Positions 17,246 through 26,434 of a DNA stretch of 64,000 nucleotides are shown piece by piece. The notes beneath the pieces were generated by a model. It saw only the letters and a list, made by a program, of their open reading frames with translations. It was not told where the DNA came from and made no database searches. Numbering within the stretch: the first letter of the stretch is position 1; each line of letters begins with the position of its first letter. The stretch comes from Bradyrhizobium prioriisuperbiae. Lineage in GTDB: Bacteria > Pseudomonadota > Alphaproteobacteria > Rhizobiales > Xanthobacteraceae. The DNA lies in the NCBI RefSeq assembly GCF_032397745.1, contig NZ_CP135921.1, positions 3,348,001-3,412,000 of the forward strand, read 5' to 3'. Position numbers and translations under genes: made by a program.

Positions 17246-17280
17246 TTGACAGAACTGAATCGAAAGTCAATATAATGACT
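17246..17280 (+). promoter_or_regulatory. Probable promoter and dyad for the acyl-CoA dehydrogenase operon
   Basis: TTGACA (17246-17251) and TATAAT (17271-17276) are consensus boxes with a somewhat long 19-base spacer. AGTCA (17265-17269) and TGACT (17276-17280) form an inverted repeat over the -10 box. The half-sites match those of the ATTGACT-N4-AGTCAAT repeats found elsewhere in this region, though order and spacing differ. Confidence 0.55.
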
Positions 17281-17351
17281 ATGTGGATCACAAAAGAACG
17301 GTTTGCGTGACGGCGGCCGATCGCAGATTGCGTTCAGGGGAGAAGCGTCTG

Positions 17352-18551
17352 GTGCTTAGCGACGACGATCAGATGATTCAGGAGGCGGCACGGCGCTTCT
17401 CCAGACAGCGTTTGTTGCCTTTCGGCCGCGAGTGGGACCGAACTGGCGATTTTCCCCCGGACTTGCTGCGCGAGATGGGGAATCTCGGATTGTTCGGCAT
17501 TCTTGTCCCGCAGGAGTATGGCGGTCTGGGCGGTGGCTATCTTACTTGGGCGGTCGCGCTCGAAGAGATCGCTGCGGGGAACGGCGGGATCTCGACGCTA
17601 ATGCACGTTCATGCGCTCGGCGCGGCGGCCGTTCTCGCTCGCTTGGGCGATGCGGATCAAAAGTCGCGGTGGCTGCCGCGCATGGTCGCAGGCGAGGCGA
17701 TCGGCTGCATTGCGCTGACCGAGCCTCATGCGGGATCCGACGTCGCTAAGGTCAAGACGCGGGCGCGAAAGGTGGACGGTGGCTGGCGGCTCGACGGACT
17801 GAAGCAGTTCATCTCCAATGGGCGCCGCGCCAACGTCGCCATCATCCTCGCCGTGACCGATCCGGAACGCGGCAACCGCGGCATGTCCCTCTTCCTCACC
17901 CCGACCGACGCGAAGGGTTTCGACGTCGGTCAGACGGAACAGAAACTGGGGCAGAGGACTTCTGATACAGTGCAGATCGCGCTTCACGACTGCTTCGTAC
18001 CGGAAACCGCCCTGATGGGCGAACATGGCCAGGGCTTGCCGGCAACGATGGGCTTGTTGTCGGACGGGCGAATCTCCGTCGCGGCTCAAGCGGTGGGTAT
18101 GGCTCGCGCCGCCTTTGATTGCGCGCTCGACTATGCTCGCGAGCGCGAGGCATTCGGTAAGCCGATCATTGAACATCAAGCGGTGGCGTTCAGGCTGGCG
18201 GACATGGCCACTCGGATTGATGTCGCGCGGGCATATACCCATCATGCCGCTCGTCTTCTCGACCGGGGCGCAAATTGCGTCAAGGAAGCATCGATGGCGA
18301 AACTATTCGCGGGTGAGATGGCGGAGCGCGTTTGCTCCGACGCTATCCAGATCCACGGTGGATACGGATATCTCGCGGATTACCCGGTCGAGCGAATCTA
18401 TCGCGATGTCCGCGTCTGCCAAATATACGAAGGAACGAACGATATTCAGCGGCTCATCATCGCCCGAAACTTGAACGGTCGTACGTCCGTCAGCGGTCAG
18501 ACGAGCAACTGCGCTGGAGCGGGGCCGGGCGACGGCAATCGCCCGCGCTGA
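17352..18551 (+). CDS. Acyl-CoA dehydrogenase
   Basis: 399 residues from GTG 17352, which has GGGGAGAAG six bases upstream; a longer frame from GTG 17283 would start at the expected transcription start. Motifs: EYGGLGGGYLTWAVALEEI, CIALTEPHAGSDVAKVKT (FAD/substrate signature), IHGGYGYLADYPVERIYRD and the catalytic Glu in YEGTNDIQRL. An FAD flavoprotein performing the first step of beta-oxidation of a CoA thioester. First gene of a four-gene rightward operon. Confidence 0.93.
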   Translation: MLSDDDQMIQEAARRFSRQRLLPFGREWDRTGDFPPDLLREMGNLGLFGILVPQEYGGLGGGYLTWAVALEEIAAGNGGISTLMHVHALGAAAVLARLGDADQKSRWLPRMVAGEAIGCIALTEPHAGSDVAKVKTRARKVDGGWRLDGLKQFISNGRRANVAIILAVTDPERGNRGMSLFLTPTDAKGFDVGQTEQKLGQRTSDTVQIALHDCFVPETALMGEHGQGLPATMGLLSDGRISVAAQAVGMARAAFDCALDYAREREAFGKPIIEHQAVAFRLADMATRIDVARAYTHHAARLLDRGANCVKEASMAKLFAGEMAERVCSDAIQIHGGYGYLADYPVERIYRDVRVCQIYEGTNDIQRLIIARNLNGRTSVSGQTSNCAGAGPGDGNRPR

Positions 18552-18604
18552 AGGGATGGACCGGTGTGCTTGTGCACCGATCATGTGCAAGAAAGGACGA
18601 TGTT

Positions 18605-19396
18605 TTGAATTTCTCCGACATAGAATATGAACGGCGTGGCGCGGCGGGGTGGATCACGCTCAATCGTCCGGCCGAACTGAATTCGCTGAGCCTCGCGATT
18701 CTACAGGAAATTCCGGTCGCGTTGGACCTTGCCCTGCGTGATCGCGAAGTGAAGGCGATCGTCTTCACGGGAGCCGGCCGCGCCTTTTGCGCCGGAGCCG
18801 ACCTCAAGTTCGTAAATGATCTAGCGCCCGAAAGGCGCACTTCGGAGACGCGAGACTTCATCGCCAGGGCGGCCGCGATGGTGGACAGGATTGAAGCGTT
18901 TCCCAAGCCGGTCATCGCGGCAGTGAACGGTATCGCAACGGCCGGTGGTATGGAACTGCTCCTGGGGTGCGACATCGTATTCGCCGCACGCTCGGCCAGG
19001 ATGGGAGACGGTCACTCCAACTACGGTCTCGTTCCCGGCGCGGGAGCTTCGGTGCGTCTCCCGCGGAAGATCGGAATCAATCGGGCAATGTATCTCTTCT
19101 ACAGCGGCGAACTGCTGCAGGCCGACGAGATGGCCGCGGCGGGTCTTGTCAATCGCGTCTTCGACGACGGAGTCCTACGTCCGGCGGTCGAAGAATTTGT
19201 CGTCAAGCTTGCGACGAAAAGCCCGCTTGGCCTGGCCCGCATGAAAGCCATGGCGCTCGAAAGCTTCGACAAGTCGACGGCAAACGGCATCGCCCACGAG
19301 CAGCTAGTGAGCGAACTTCACGCGCACAGCTTCGATCGGAACGAGGGCATCGCCGCGTTCTCCGAAAAACGTAGGCCGGAATTCCAAGGCCGCTGA
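18605..19396 (+). CDS. Enoyl-CoA hydratase/isomerase (crotonase) family
   Basis: 263 residues starting at TTG 18605 with GAAAGGA eight bases before it. Core motifs: GAGRAFCAGADLKF and NGIATAGGMELLLGCDIVFA for the oxyanion hole, then YGLVPGAGASVRLPRKIG. The usual ends SEKRRPEFQGR follow. Lies 53 bases after the acyl-CoA dehydrogenase and hydrates or rearranges its enoyl-CoA product. Distinct from the crotonase at 10656. Confidence 0.9.
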   Translation: MNFSDIEYERRGAAGWITLNRPAELNSLSLAILQEIPVALDLALRDREVKAIVFTGAGRAFCAGADLKFVNDLAPERRTSETRDFIARAAAMVDRIEAFPKPVIAAVNGIATAGGMELLLGCDIVFAARSARMGDGHSNYGLVPGAGASVRLPRKIGINRAMYLFYSGELLQADEMAAAGLVNRVFDDGVLRPAVEEFVVKLATKSPLGLARMKAMALESFDKSTANGIAHEQLVSELHAHSFDRNEGIAAFSEKRRPEFQGR

Positions 19397-19430
19397 GAGA
19401 CCCATACCAGCCCGTCGGAGGAACGTACAA

Positions 19431-20663
19431 ATGGAAGAAATCTACATCGTCGGCGTCGGCATGACGCCCTTCGGAAAGCTCGTCGATCAGCCTATCAAAG
19501 CGATGGTCGCGACCGCTGTTGGACGAGCGCTGATGGATGCGGGAGCGCAGGTGCTCGATGTTGGTGCAGCGTTCTTCGCCAACAGCACGCAAGCGATCAT
19601 GGACGGTCAGCATGCCGTGCGAGGCCAGATGGCGCTGCGCCCCCTCGGGTTCGCCGGCATTCCCATGGTGAATGTCGAAAACGCCTGCGCTGGCGGCTCA
19701 ACAGCCCTCAACCAGGCGGCGGCCTACCTGAAGGCCGGCATTACCGACGTGGCGCTGGCGATCGGCGTCGAGAAGATGGTCGACTTGCAGGACAAGCGGA
19801 AATCGTCAGCCATCTTCGACGGTGCCTGGGATGTGCACAAGGTCGACGAGGTCATCGGATCTCTCGCGCAGATCGGGGACGGAATGCCCCCGCCGCCGGG
19901 CAAAGATACGAGCGTCAAGAGCCCGTTTATGGAACTCTATGCCTCGATGACGAGGGGGCATATGGCGCGCTTCGGCACGACTGAGCGTCAAATCGCGGCC
20001 GTCGCAGCGAAGAATCATCACCATTCCACGATGAATCCGCTATCGCAGTATCAGGCGGACATGACTATCGAGGAAGTGCTCGCCGGAACGTTGATCTCGT
20101 GGCCGCTAACGTTGCCAATGTGCTCACCCATCAGCGATGGTGCTGCGGCCGTGCTGATATGCACCAAGGATGCGCTCGACCGTTTTCCGAATTCGAGGCC
20201 AGTGAAAATGATGGCCTCGGTCCTCGTCAGCGGAAGCGACCGTGAATGGTCGAGATTTGACCAGCATCTCTGCCGTCGGGCTGCTGATCAAGCCTATGAA
20301 CGTGCTGGCGTGGGCCCGGGGGACGTCTCCGTGGCCGAGGTTCACGATGCCTCGTCGTTCGCGGAAATCATACAAACGGAAAATTTGGGTTTCTGCGAAC
20401 TTGGGCAGGGCGGGTGGCTCGCGGAGCGCGGAGAAACGTCGATTGGGGGACGTATCCCGATCAATCCCTCGGGTGGCCTGATATCGAAGGGACACCCGAT
20501 CGCGGCGACGGGCTTGGGTCAAATCCACGAACTGACGCTGCAACTGCGGGGTGAAGCCGGTGCAAGGCAGGTAGAGGGTGCCCGCATAGCCGTCGCCGAA
20601 AACGGGGGCGGCTTCCATGGCGTGGAAGAGGCGGCGGCTGTCGTGACGGTGCTCGGCAGATGA
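19431..20663 (+). CDS. Thiolase-family acyl-CoA C-acyltransferase (SCP-x type)
   Basis: 410 residues. Nucleophile Cys in VENACAGGSTA, then EVHDASSFAE and the C-terminal GGLISKGHPIAATGLGQ with the catalytic His, the pattern of SCP-x-like thiolases used for branched or sterol-type 3-ketoacyl-CoA. The second Cys of classical degradative thiolases appears replaced (NGGGFHGVEE). It should cleave the 3-ketoacyl-CoA formed by this cluster. Start ATG 19431 after GGAGG. Confidence 0.9.
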   Translation: MEEIYIVGVGMTPFGKLVDQPIKAMVATAVGRALMDAGAQVLDVGAAFFANSTQAIMDGQHAVRGQMALRPLGFAGIPMVNVENACAGGSTALNQAAAYLKAGITDVALAIGVEKMVDLQDKRKSSAIFDGAWDVHKVDEVIGSLAQIGDGMPPPPGKDTSVKSPFMELYASMTRGHMARFGTTERQIAAVAAKNHHHSTMNPLSQYQADMTIEEVLAGTLISWPLTLPMCSPISDGAAAVLICTKDALDRFPNSRPVKMMASVLVSGSDREWSRFDQHLCRRAADQAYERAGVGPGDVSVAEVHDASSFAEIIQTENLGFCELGQGGWLAERGETSIGGRIPINPSGGLISKGHPIAATGLGQIHELTLQLRGEAGARQVEGARIAVAENGGGFHGVEEAAAVVTVLGR

Positions 20664-21607
20664 ACAAGAAGTTTGGAGATGCTTCGCTTGTCGGCGCGCT
20701 TGATCGTCGGATGTCGCTTCCCGTGATCGTCGCACCGATGTTTCTCGTTTCGTCCGTCGGTCTCGTGGTTGAGGCCTGTCGCGCGGGCGTTATTGGTTCG
20801 ATGCCCACGCTTAACGCGCGTACTCCGGAGATTCTTGACGAATGGCTGCGCCAAATCGGCCAGAGCGAGGGCATTCGCGCACCTTTTGCGATGAACATCA
20901 TAGCTCATAGCAGCAACGATCGGTTCGACGACGATCTCGATGTCGTTGCGAAGCACCGCGTTCCGCTGGTAATTTCGAGCGTCGGCAATCCGGCACGCGT
21001 CGTCGACAAGGTGAGGGGCTACGGCGGTCACGTATTCGCCGATGTCGCCAGCATAAAGCATGCGCTTCGGGCGGCGAAGGCTGGCGTGGACGGGCTTGTC
21101 CTGCTCTGCGCCGGCGCGGGAGGCCACACCGGCTGGCTAAATCCCTTTGCGTTTGTCGACGAGGTCCGATGCTTCTTCGACGGTCCGATCGCCCTGGCCG
21201 GTGGATTGTCCAACGGCCGTCAGGTTGGCGCGCTCAAAGCGCTTGGAGTCGACTACGCGTACATGGGAACTCGCTTTCTCGCGTCCGAAGAGAGCAACGC
21301 AAATCAAACGTACCGCCAGATGGTGGTCGACAGCGGAGCGGACGATATCGTGCTCACGAGCGAGGTCTCGGGTATGCCGGCGAACATGCTGCGCTTGAGC
21401 CTCGAACGCTCCGAATTGCATGGCAAGCAGCCGCCGTCCGGTAAGTTCGAAATGTCGTCGAACAATGACTCCCAGCGCGCCTGGCGCGACGTCTGGGGAG
21501 CCGGACACGGCGTGGGCGGCGTAAGGGAAGCGGAGCCGATTCGCGAAATTGTTTCCCGGCTGAGGACAGAGTTTGCGGATGGGCTAAGCGCCTCGCGAGG
21601 CCACTAG
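20660..21607 (+). CDS. Nitronate monooxygenase / 2-nitropropane dioxygenase-like FMN protein
   Basis: 315 residues overlapping the thiolase stop by four bases (ATGA), hence translationally coupled. A FMN TIM barrel: PVIVAPMFLVSS, LLCAGAGGHTGWLNPFAFV with the active-site His, and ALAGGLSNGRQVGAL. Annotated nitronate monooxygenases include many enzymes of other function, such as enoyl-CoA reductases (FabK type). Coupling to a thiolase argues for a role on CoA thioesters rather than nitroalkanes. Confidence 0.87.
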   Translation: MNKKFGDASLVGALDRRMSLPVIVAPMFLVSSVGLVVEACRAGVIGSMPTLNARTPEILDEWLRQIGQSEGIRAPFAMNIIAHSSNDRFDDDLDVVAKHRVPLVISSVGNPARVVDKVRGYGGHVFADVASIKHALRAAKAGVDGLVLLCAGAGGHTGWLNPFAFVDEVRCFFDGPIALAGGLSNGRQVGALKALGVDYAYMGTRFLASEESNANQTYRQMVVDSGADDIVLTSEVSGMPANMLRLSLERSELHGKQPPSGKFEMSSNNDSQRAWRDVWGAGHGVGGVREAEPIREIVSRLRTEFADGLSASRGH

Positions 21608-21822
21608 CGCAATTCGCGGCGCCGCTTCGCAAGGCGAATCCGAGCCTGTTTGTTCGGGGCGGCTCTATCGGTCCTTGCATGTTGCAGGGGCTGTGGGTCA
21701 TTCTGCAAAGCCATTGAAAATGGTTGCATACCGAATATATCATAATGACTTCATTGTTGAAACCAGCATGCGGCCTTATCGGCCGTAAGCGAAGAGAACA
21801 GTTGATCTAGGGATATCAGTCT

Positions 21823-22473
21823 ATGGCGCGCTGGAAAAACTCACTCCGCACCAGCGAGGAAATCAGCGGGCTCAAGCGCGAGGCTGTCGTGCGCGAGTCC
21901 GGACGCATCTTTAGCCGCCGAGGTTATCATAATGCGTCGTTAGACGACGTAGCCAAGGCGCTGAATGTTTCCAAGGGTACCTTATACAACTACACGAAGG
22001 ACAAGGAAGAGATCCTGTTCCAGTGCTGCACGATGGCTCTCGACATCGGCGAAAAGGCGTTCGAAGCGGCGAAATCAGGCATGAACGGCGCCGAAAAGCT
22101 GCGGATTACGCTTCGCAACTATATTGCGATGCTCCACGACGAATTGGGAGCCTGTGGCGTCATTACCGAGATCGATGCAATGACGCCAGCGCATCGCAAG
22201 ATAATTGTCGCTCGCCGTGATGACCATCAACAGCGCTTCATCGCGATGATGGAGGAGGGAGCCGCCGACGGCAGCCTGCGGGTTTTGGATGTCAAGCTGG
22301 CCGTCTACACCTTCATGGGCGCGATCAATGCAATTCCCCGCTGGTATTCGCCTCAGGGGCGCTTGACCAACCAGCAGATCGCCGATGGGATGGTCGATCT
22401 TCTCTTGAATGGATTGTATCCGCCGCCCAGTTCGTCAGGCGGGGCCTCCAGGCGGCCGCGCAAGGTGCGTTGA
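21823..22473 (+). CDS. TetR-family regulator, candidate controller of the acyl-CoA region
   Basis: 216 residues. Helix-turn-helix: REAVVRESGRIFSRRGYHNA, then LDDVAKALNVSKGTLYNYTK and KEEILFQCC, typical of the KstR2/FadR-like TetR group that senses acyl-CoAs. The C-terminal domain contains a run of helices with no clear motif. It sits centrally among the genes that carry the ATTGACT-N4-AGTCAAT repeat and is the only regulator gene between 10.7 and 33 kb, so it is the best candidate binder. A weak half-site (AATGACT) lies upstream at about 21744. Confidence 0.88.
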   Translation: MARWKNSLRTSEEISGLKREAVVRESGRIFSRRGYHNASLDDVAKALNVSKGTLYNYTKDKEEILFQCCTMALDIGEKAFEAAKSGMNGAEKLRITLRNYIAMLHDELGACGVITEIDAMTPAHRKIIVARRDDHQQRFIAMMEEGAADGSLRVLDVKLAVYTFMGAINAIPRWYSPQGRLTNQQIADGMVDLLLNGLYPPPSSSGGASRRPRKVR

Positions 22474-22517
22474 TCGAGGAGTCGCCGCGGCCTGTCCAGA
22501 GGCTAAGCAAATCACCG

Positions 22518-23306
22518 CTAGACCGAAACGGAATAGCCTCCGTTGACCGGGTAGGTCTGGCCGGTGACCCAGCTCGCCGCGTCGGAAGCGAGGAATAGAA
22601 TCATGTTCGCCGCGTCGTTTGGCTCGCCCAACCGGCGAATGAGATAGGAGCGCAGTATCTTCTTCATCGTGTCTTCATCCGGCACCAATCCCGCCACGCC
22701 GGGCGTATTGACGCCTGCGAGCGCGACGCAGTTGGCCGTGATATTGTTGCGTCCGACCGCTTTTGCCAATCCGCGCATGAAGCCCGCGGCACCTGCTTTA
22801 GCGCCCGAATAGACGGCCAGGTGCGGTTCGCCGACCCGGCCGGCATCGGAAATTACCGTGATGACCCGCCCCTCATTGCGGCTCAGCATGCCTGGGATCG
22901 CCGCTCGCGTGCAGTTGAGCACGCCGTACAGGTTCGTGCCCAGCCAGCTTGCCCAGTCGTCTGGACCGGTTTCCCAAAACGGCTTTATGTCCGCCAGCCC
23001 CTGCGTCGGACCCGCGTTCCCCGCATTATTGACGAGGATATCGATCCGGCCGAATTTGCTTTCGGCCTTTCGGAACATGGCGGTCACCGCACCAAAGTCG
23101 GTGACATCGCAGGCAACCGGCAGCGCGTTGCCGTGCAGGTGGGCTATTTCTTCCGCCACCGCCTTCGCTCGTTCCGCGTGGAAGTCGTTGACCACGATGC
23201 CACCGGCGTTGTGGGCCGCCATGTGGAGTGCAACCTGACGTCCCACACCTTGGCCTGCGCCCGTCACGAGCGCGACCCGTCCCTTTAAATCCAGAAGTGC
23301 ATCCAT
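22518..23306 (-). CDS. Short-chain dehydrogenase/reductase
   Basis: 262 residues: TGAGQGVGRQVALH cofactor loop, NDFHAERA for cofactor specificity, NNAGNAG, then the active-site segment VISDAGRVGEPHLAVYSGAKAG where YSGAK is YxxxK. The Ser of the triad is in VISDAG. The C-terminus ends YPVNGGYSVSV. It resembles 3-hydroxyacyl-CoA dehydrogenase-type SDRs. Convergent with the TetR gene; the 9-bp-armed repeat 23442-23461 is upstream. Confidence 0.9.
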   Translation of the reverse strand: MDALLDLKGRVALVTGAGQGVGRQVALHMAAHNAGGIVVNDFHAERAKAVAEEIAHLHGNALPVACDVTDFGAVTAMFRKAESKFGRIDILVNNAGNAGPTQGLADIKPFWETGPDDWASWLGTNLYGVLNCTRAAIPGMLSRNEGRVITVISDAGRVGEPHLAVYSGAKAGAAGFMRGLAKAVGRNNITANCVALAGVNTPGVAGLVPDEDTMKKILRSYLIRRLGEPNDAANMILFLASDAASWVTGQTYPVNGGYSVSV

Positions 23307-23441
23307 GAACTTTCTCCGTTGAACCTGTCGCCACGGCGCGTATGAAGCACTTGTGTCCTCGCTGCTCGCGGTCGGCGGTGACGCCTCCCGATCCTGGCTG
23401 CCGAAGCACGCTCCACGCCGCTATGAACAAACAATCCGATA

Positions 23442-23461
23442 AATTGACTTCTAAGTCAATT
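23442..23461. promoter_or_regulatory. Operator-like inverted repeat
   Basis: AATTGACTT and AAGTCAATT form perfect 9-base arms around CT. It lies about 136 bases upstream of the SDR gene starting at 23306. The core ATTGACT-N4-AGTCAAT recurs at 29494-29511 and, with mismatches, at 24352-24367. Confidence 0.75.
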
Positions 23462-23495
23462 CAACAAGCGCCTGACTGAGAGAGTTTCGCGGACG

Positions 23496-24299
23496 CTATA
23501 TCTTGCGGCGTGGCATGGCGCCGGCGGTAATGCCCCCATCGAGTACCACCTCGGCCCCCGTCATGTAACTTGATGAGTCCGATGCCAGGAAAACGACGCA
23601 TGACGCGACTTCGTCCGCCGTGCCTGCGCGCCCCATCGGAGCATCGTTATGTCCCATGCGGGCGGCGTCGATGTGGCGCCGCCCGAGGCCGTCCTTACCG
23701 AGCGGAATGGTGTCCCACAGCGGCGTGTCGATGACGCCGGGGTGGATCGAGTTGACTCGGATATTGTCGCCCAGGCCGGCGCATTCCAGCGCGAGCGCCT
23801 TAGCGAAGAGACGGGCGCCGCCCTTCGACGCGCAATAGCCGGAGAAGCCCGACGATCCGCGCAATCCGGCAACCGACGACATCACGATGATGCTGCCGCC
23901 TCCGGATCGTTTCATCGCCGGAATCGCATATTTCGCGCTCAGGAATACGCCGTCCAGGTTGATCGCGGTCTGCTGCCGCCAAGCCTTAAGCGACATTTCC
24001 GTGACCAAGCCCTTCACGGCCACGCCCGCATTGGCAATCATAACGTCGAGGCGGCCAAATCGACGCTCTACGGCCCGCACGGCTTCGGGCCAACCTGCCT
24101 CGTCGGTCACGTCCTGGGTGAGCGCCATGGCGCGGCTGCCGGACCCGGTCAATGTCTCTACCAGTGCTTCGGCGCGTACGCCGTCGACGTCGGACACGAC
24201 CACGGCCGCGCCTTCGCGCGCCAGCGCGGCGGCGGATGCCGCGCCGATGCCCGAGGCGGCACCCGTCACGAACGCTACTTTCCCTTCCAACTGCCTCAT
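23496..24299 (-). CDS. Short-chain dehydrogenase/reductase
   Basis: 267 residues: TGAASGIGAASAAAL loop, SDVDGV cofactor-specificity segment, IANAGVAV, catalytic VMSSVAGLRG and YCASKGG as YxxxK. Start MRQLEGKV after AAAGGAG. Divergent from the acyl-CoA dehydrogenase at 24430, with a repeat between them. Probably the 3-hydroxyacyl or alcohol oxidation step of the same pathway. Confidence 0.9.
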   Translation of the reverse strand: MRQLEGKVAFVTGAASGIGAASAAALAREGAAVVVSDVDGVRAEALVETLTGSGSRAMALTQDVTDEAGWPEAVRAVERRFGRLDVMIANAGVAVKGLVTEMSLKAWRQQTAINLDGVFLSAKYAIPAMKRSGGGSIIVMSSVAGLRGSSGFSGYCASKGGARLFAKALALECAGLGDNIRVNSIHPGVIDTPLWDTIPLGKDGLGRRHIDAARMGHNDAPMGRAGTADEVASCVVFLASDSSSYMTGAEVVLDGGITAGAMPRRKI

Positions 24300-24351
24300 G
24301 CGGAAATACTCCTTTCATCCCATGCACGAATTGACTTCAAAACTTATATAC

Positions 24352-24367
24352 TTGACTTTGAAGTCAT
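24352..24367. promoter_or_regulatory. Operator-like inverted repeat between SDR and acyl-CoA dehydrogenase
   Basis: TTGACT-TTGA-AGTCAT matches the repeat at 23442 and 29494 with one outer mismatch. A further half-site, ATTGACT, lies at about 24330. Both are in the divergent promoter region. Confidence 0.65.
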
Positions 24368-24429
24368 GCGATGCATTTATCTTCGTGTCGAAGAAGCCTC
24401 GCGTCGGCGCGGCGGCAAGGGAGTCAGCA

Positions 24430-25644
24430 ATGAGCGCAACGAGTCAGGCGGCATCGGCAGGCGGTGTGATAATGCGCAGCCGCCCCGAGACGACGGGCCT
24501 TCCGGAAAAGGAATATGAGGAATTCAAGCGCGATATATTCGAAGCCATCTGGCGAGATCTCGACCCGTTGGAAGAGCAAATCGAGAACGAAGAGCACGTA
24601 CCGCACGAAATCGTTGACCCGCTTCTGCTGAAGATGGGGGCGTTCGGCCTGATGATTCCGCGTCGATTCGGCGGTATCGGACTGTCGACGTCGCAGTACA
24701 TGCCCATCTTGGCTGAATTCTCAAAAATCCAGGGCGGCATTCGCGTGCTCGTGCACGTCCACAACTCCGTAAGCCACGGCCTGCTCGAAATCGCTTCGGA
24801 AGAGCAACTTCAGGAAATCATGCCGGGAGTGGCGAAAGGCAAGAAGTCCGTGGCGTTCGGTCTTACCGAACCTGACTTTGGTTCGGGGGCGGATATTGGG
24901 ACCCGGGCAGTGCGCGAGGGTAATGATTACGTCATCAACGGCCGCAAATGGCTGATTACCAATTCGGACTTCGCTACCCATTTCATGGTCATTGCGAAGA
25001 CCGACGTCTCGAAAGGCGCGGAAGGGATCAGCAGCATCTTGGTCGAACGGAACACACCGGGGTTGACGATTACCCCGCTGCCCGAGACGATGGGTTGCAA
25101 GGGGGGCGAGCACGGCCAAATCGATCTGGTGAACGTCCGTGTGCCAGTAACCAACATCCTCGGCAGGGAAGGCGAGGGCCTGACCCAAATGGAGGAGGTG
25201 CTCGAAATCAGTCGGGTGTTTATCGCCGCCACTTCGCTTGGCACCGCCGAGCGCGCATTGGATCTATCGCTCGACTTCGCAAAAAAGCGGGTGACTTTCG
25301 GCAAACCCATCGCTTCGCGACAGGCGATCCATCGCTACATCGCGGAAATGGGCACGGATATCTACGCGCTACGCGGAATGATCGACGACGCTACCGCGAA
25401 GTGGGACGCAGGCCGGCGCATTCCGGCCGAGGCCTCGATGTGCAAACTTTTTGGACTTGAGGCCGTCGGGCGCGTTACAGACCGAGCTCTCCTTGTCCAT
25501 GGCGGAATCGGCTATACTCGCAAGTATCCGGTCGAGCGGCTCTATCGAGATGCGCGTCTCAACTGGCTAGAGGAGGGGCCTCCGACTATTCAGATGGCGG
25601 TTGCTGCGCACGCGTTTCTCAACGGCTATGACTGGAATGCTTGA
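24430..25644 (+). CDS. Acyl-CoA dehydrogenase
   Basis: 404 residues from ATG 24430 with AAGGGAG before it; the frame is open upstream only as an antisense shadow of the SDR. Motifs: FGLTEPDFGSGADIGTRAV, VHGGIGYTRKYPVERLYRDA and the candidate catalytic Glu region LEEGPPTIQM in place of the usual YEGT. The N-terminus is long and charged (about 40 residues). Second acyl-CoA dehydrogenase of the window, probably specific for a different intermediate. Confidence 0.9.
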   Translation: MSATSQAASAGGVIMRSRPETTGLPEKEYEEFKRDIFEAIWRDLDPLEEQIENEEHVPHEIVDPLLLKMGAFGLMIPRRFGGIGLSTSQYMPILAEFSKIQGGIRVLVHVHNSVSHGLLEIASEEQLQEIMPGVAKGKKSVAFGLTEPDFGSGADIGTRAVREGNDYVINGRKWLITNSDFATHFMVIAKTDVSKGAEGISSILVERNTPGLTITPLPETMGCKGGEHGQIDLVNVRVPVTNILGREGEGLTQMEEVLEISRVFIAATSLGTAERALDLSLDFAKKRVTFGKPIASRQAIHRYIAEMGTDIYALRGMIDDATAKWDAGRRIPAEASMCKLFGLEAVGRVTDRALLVHGGIGYTRKYPVERLYRDARLNWLEEGPPTIQMAVAAHAFLNGYDWNA

Positions 25645-26434
25645 TATGGCCGGTTGCGCGGGCAAAGTTGCACTGGTAGTCGGCGGTACGCGCGGCATCG
25701 GCAGGGCAAGTGCACTGGCCTTGGCGAGTGCGGGGGCAACGGTAATTGTCGCTGGCCGTTCGCTCGAAACGGCCAACGAAGTCGCAAACGCGGCGGTAGC
25801 CCTAGGCGCCAGGGCGGAGGCTATGGCGCTCGACATTGCCGATCCAGCCCAGTCAAAGGTTGCTATCGACGAGGTTGCCAACCGGCATGGCGCGCTCGAC
25901 ATCCTGATCGCCAACGCCGGAATCAGCCCATACTGGACACGTGCCGAAAACGTGACTCCGGAAATGTGGGACACGCTTATGAATGTTAATCTGCGCGGAG
26001 CCTTTTTTGCGGTGCAAGCCGGAAGCATGCATATGCTGAAGAATGGGGGCGGAAGCATTGTTTCAGTTTCATCCGTGACGGCTGTCGTCGGCGTAACGCG
26101 GGGTCTGCCGTATGTGGCGTCAAAGGGAGGCATGGATGCCATGACCCGATCGCTCGCTATCGAATGGGCCGACCGGCAGGTCCGTGTGAACGGTGTTGCG
26201 CCAGGATACATCGCCACAGACATGACCCATGGCATGCGAGGAAACGACACACTAAAACAGTCGCTTCTCGACACGGTCCCGATGGCTCGCTTTGCTGACC
26301 CGGAGGAAGTGGCATCCGTGATCGCCTTCCTGGCATCGGACGCTGCCTCCTATATCACCGGCCAGACGATAGTGGTCGATGGAGGATTTGCGGCGGGTCG
26401 GGATTCTTCACCTAAGTACCGTTCCAAAAACTAG
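25637..26434 (+). CDS. Short-chain dehydrogenase/reductase
   Basis: About 265 residues: GGTRGIGRASALALAS loop, AGRSLE, IANAGIS, catalytic VSVSSVTAVVG and YVASKGG, then the C-terminal VVDGGFAAG. Start is uncertain among closely spaced Mets at 25628, 25637 and 25646; all overlap or touch the end of the acyl-CoA dehydrogenase gene, so the two are coupled. Third SDR of this section. Confidence 0.88.
   Translation: MLDMAGCAGKVALVVGGTRGIGRASALALASAGATVIVAGRSLETANEVANAAVALGARAEAMALDIADPAQSKVAIDEVANRHGALDILIANAGISPYWTRAENVTPEMWDTLMNVNLRGAFFAVQAGSMHMLKNGGGSIVSVSSVTAVVGVTRGLPYVASKGGMDAMTRSLAIEWADRQVRVNGVAPGYIATDMTHGMRGNDTLKQSLLDTVPMARFADPEEVASVIAFLASDAASYITGQTIVVDGGFAAGRDSSPKYRSKN

Noticed and set aside
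20660..21607. Nitroalkane catabolism by nitronate monooxygenase
   Set aside because: No other nitro-compound genes adjoin and the gene is coupled to a thiolase; the family name is not evidence for the substrate.
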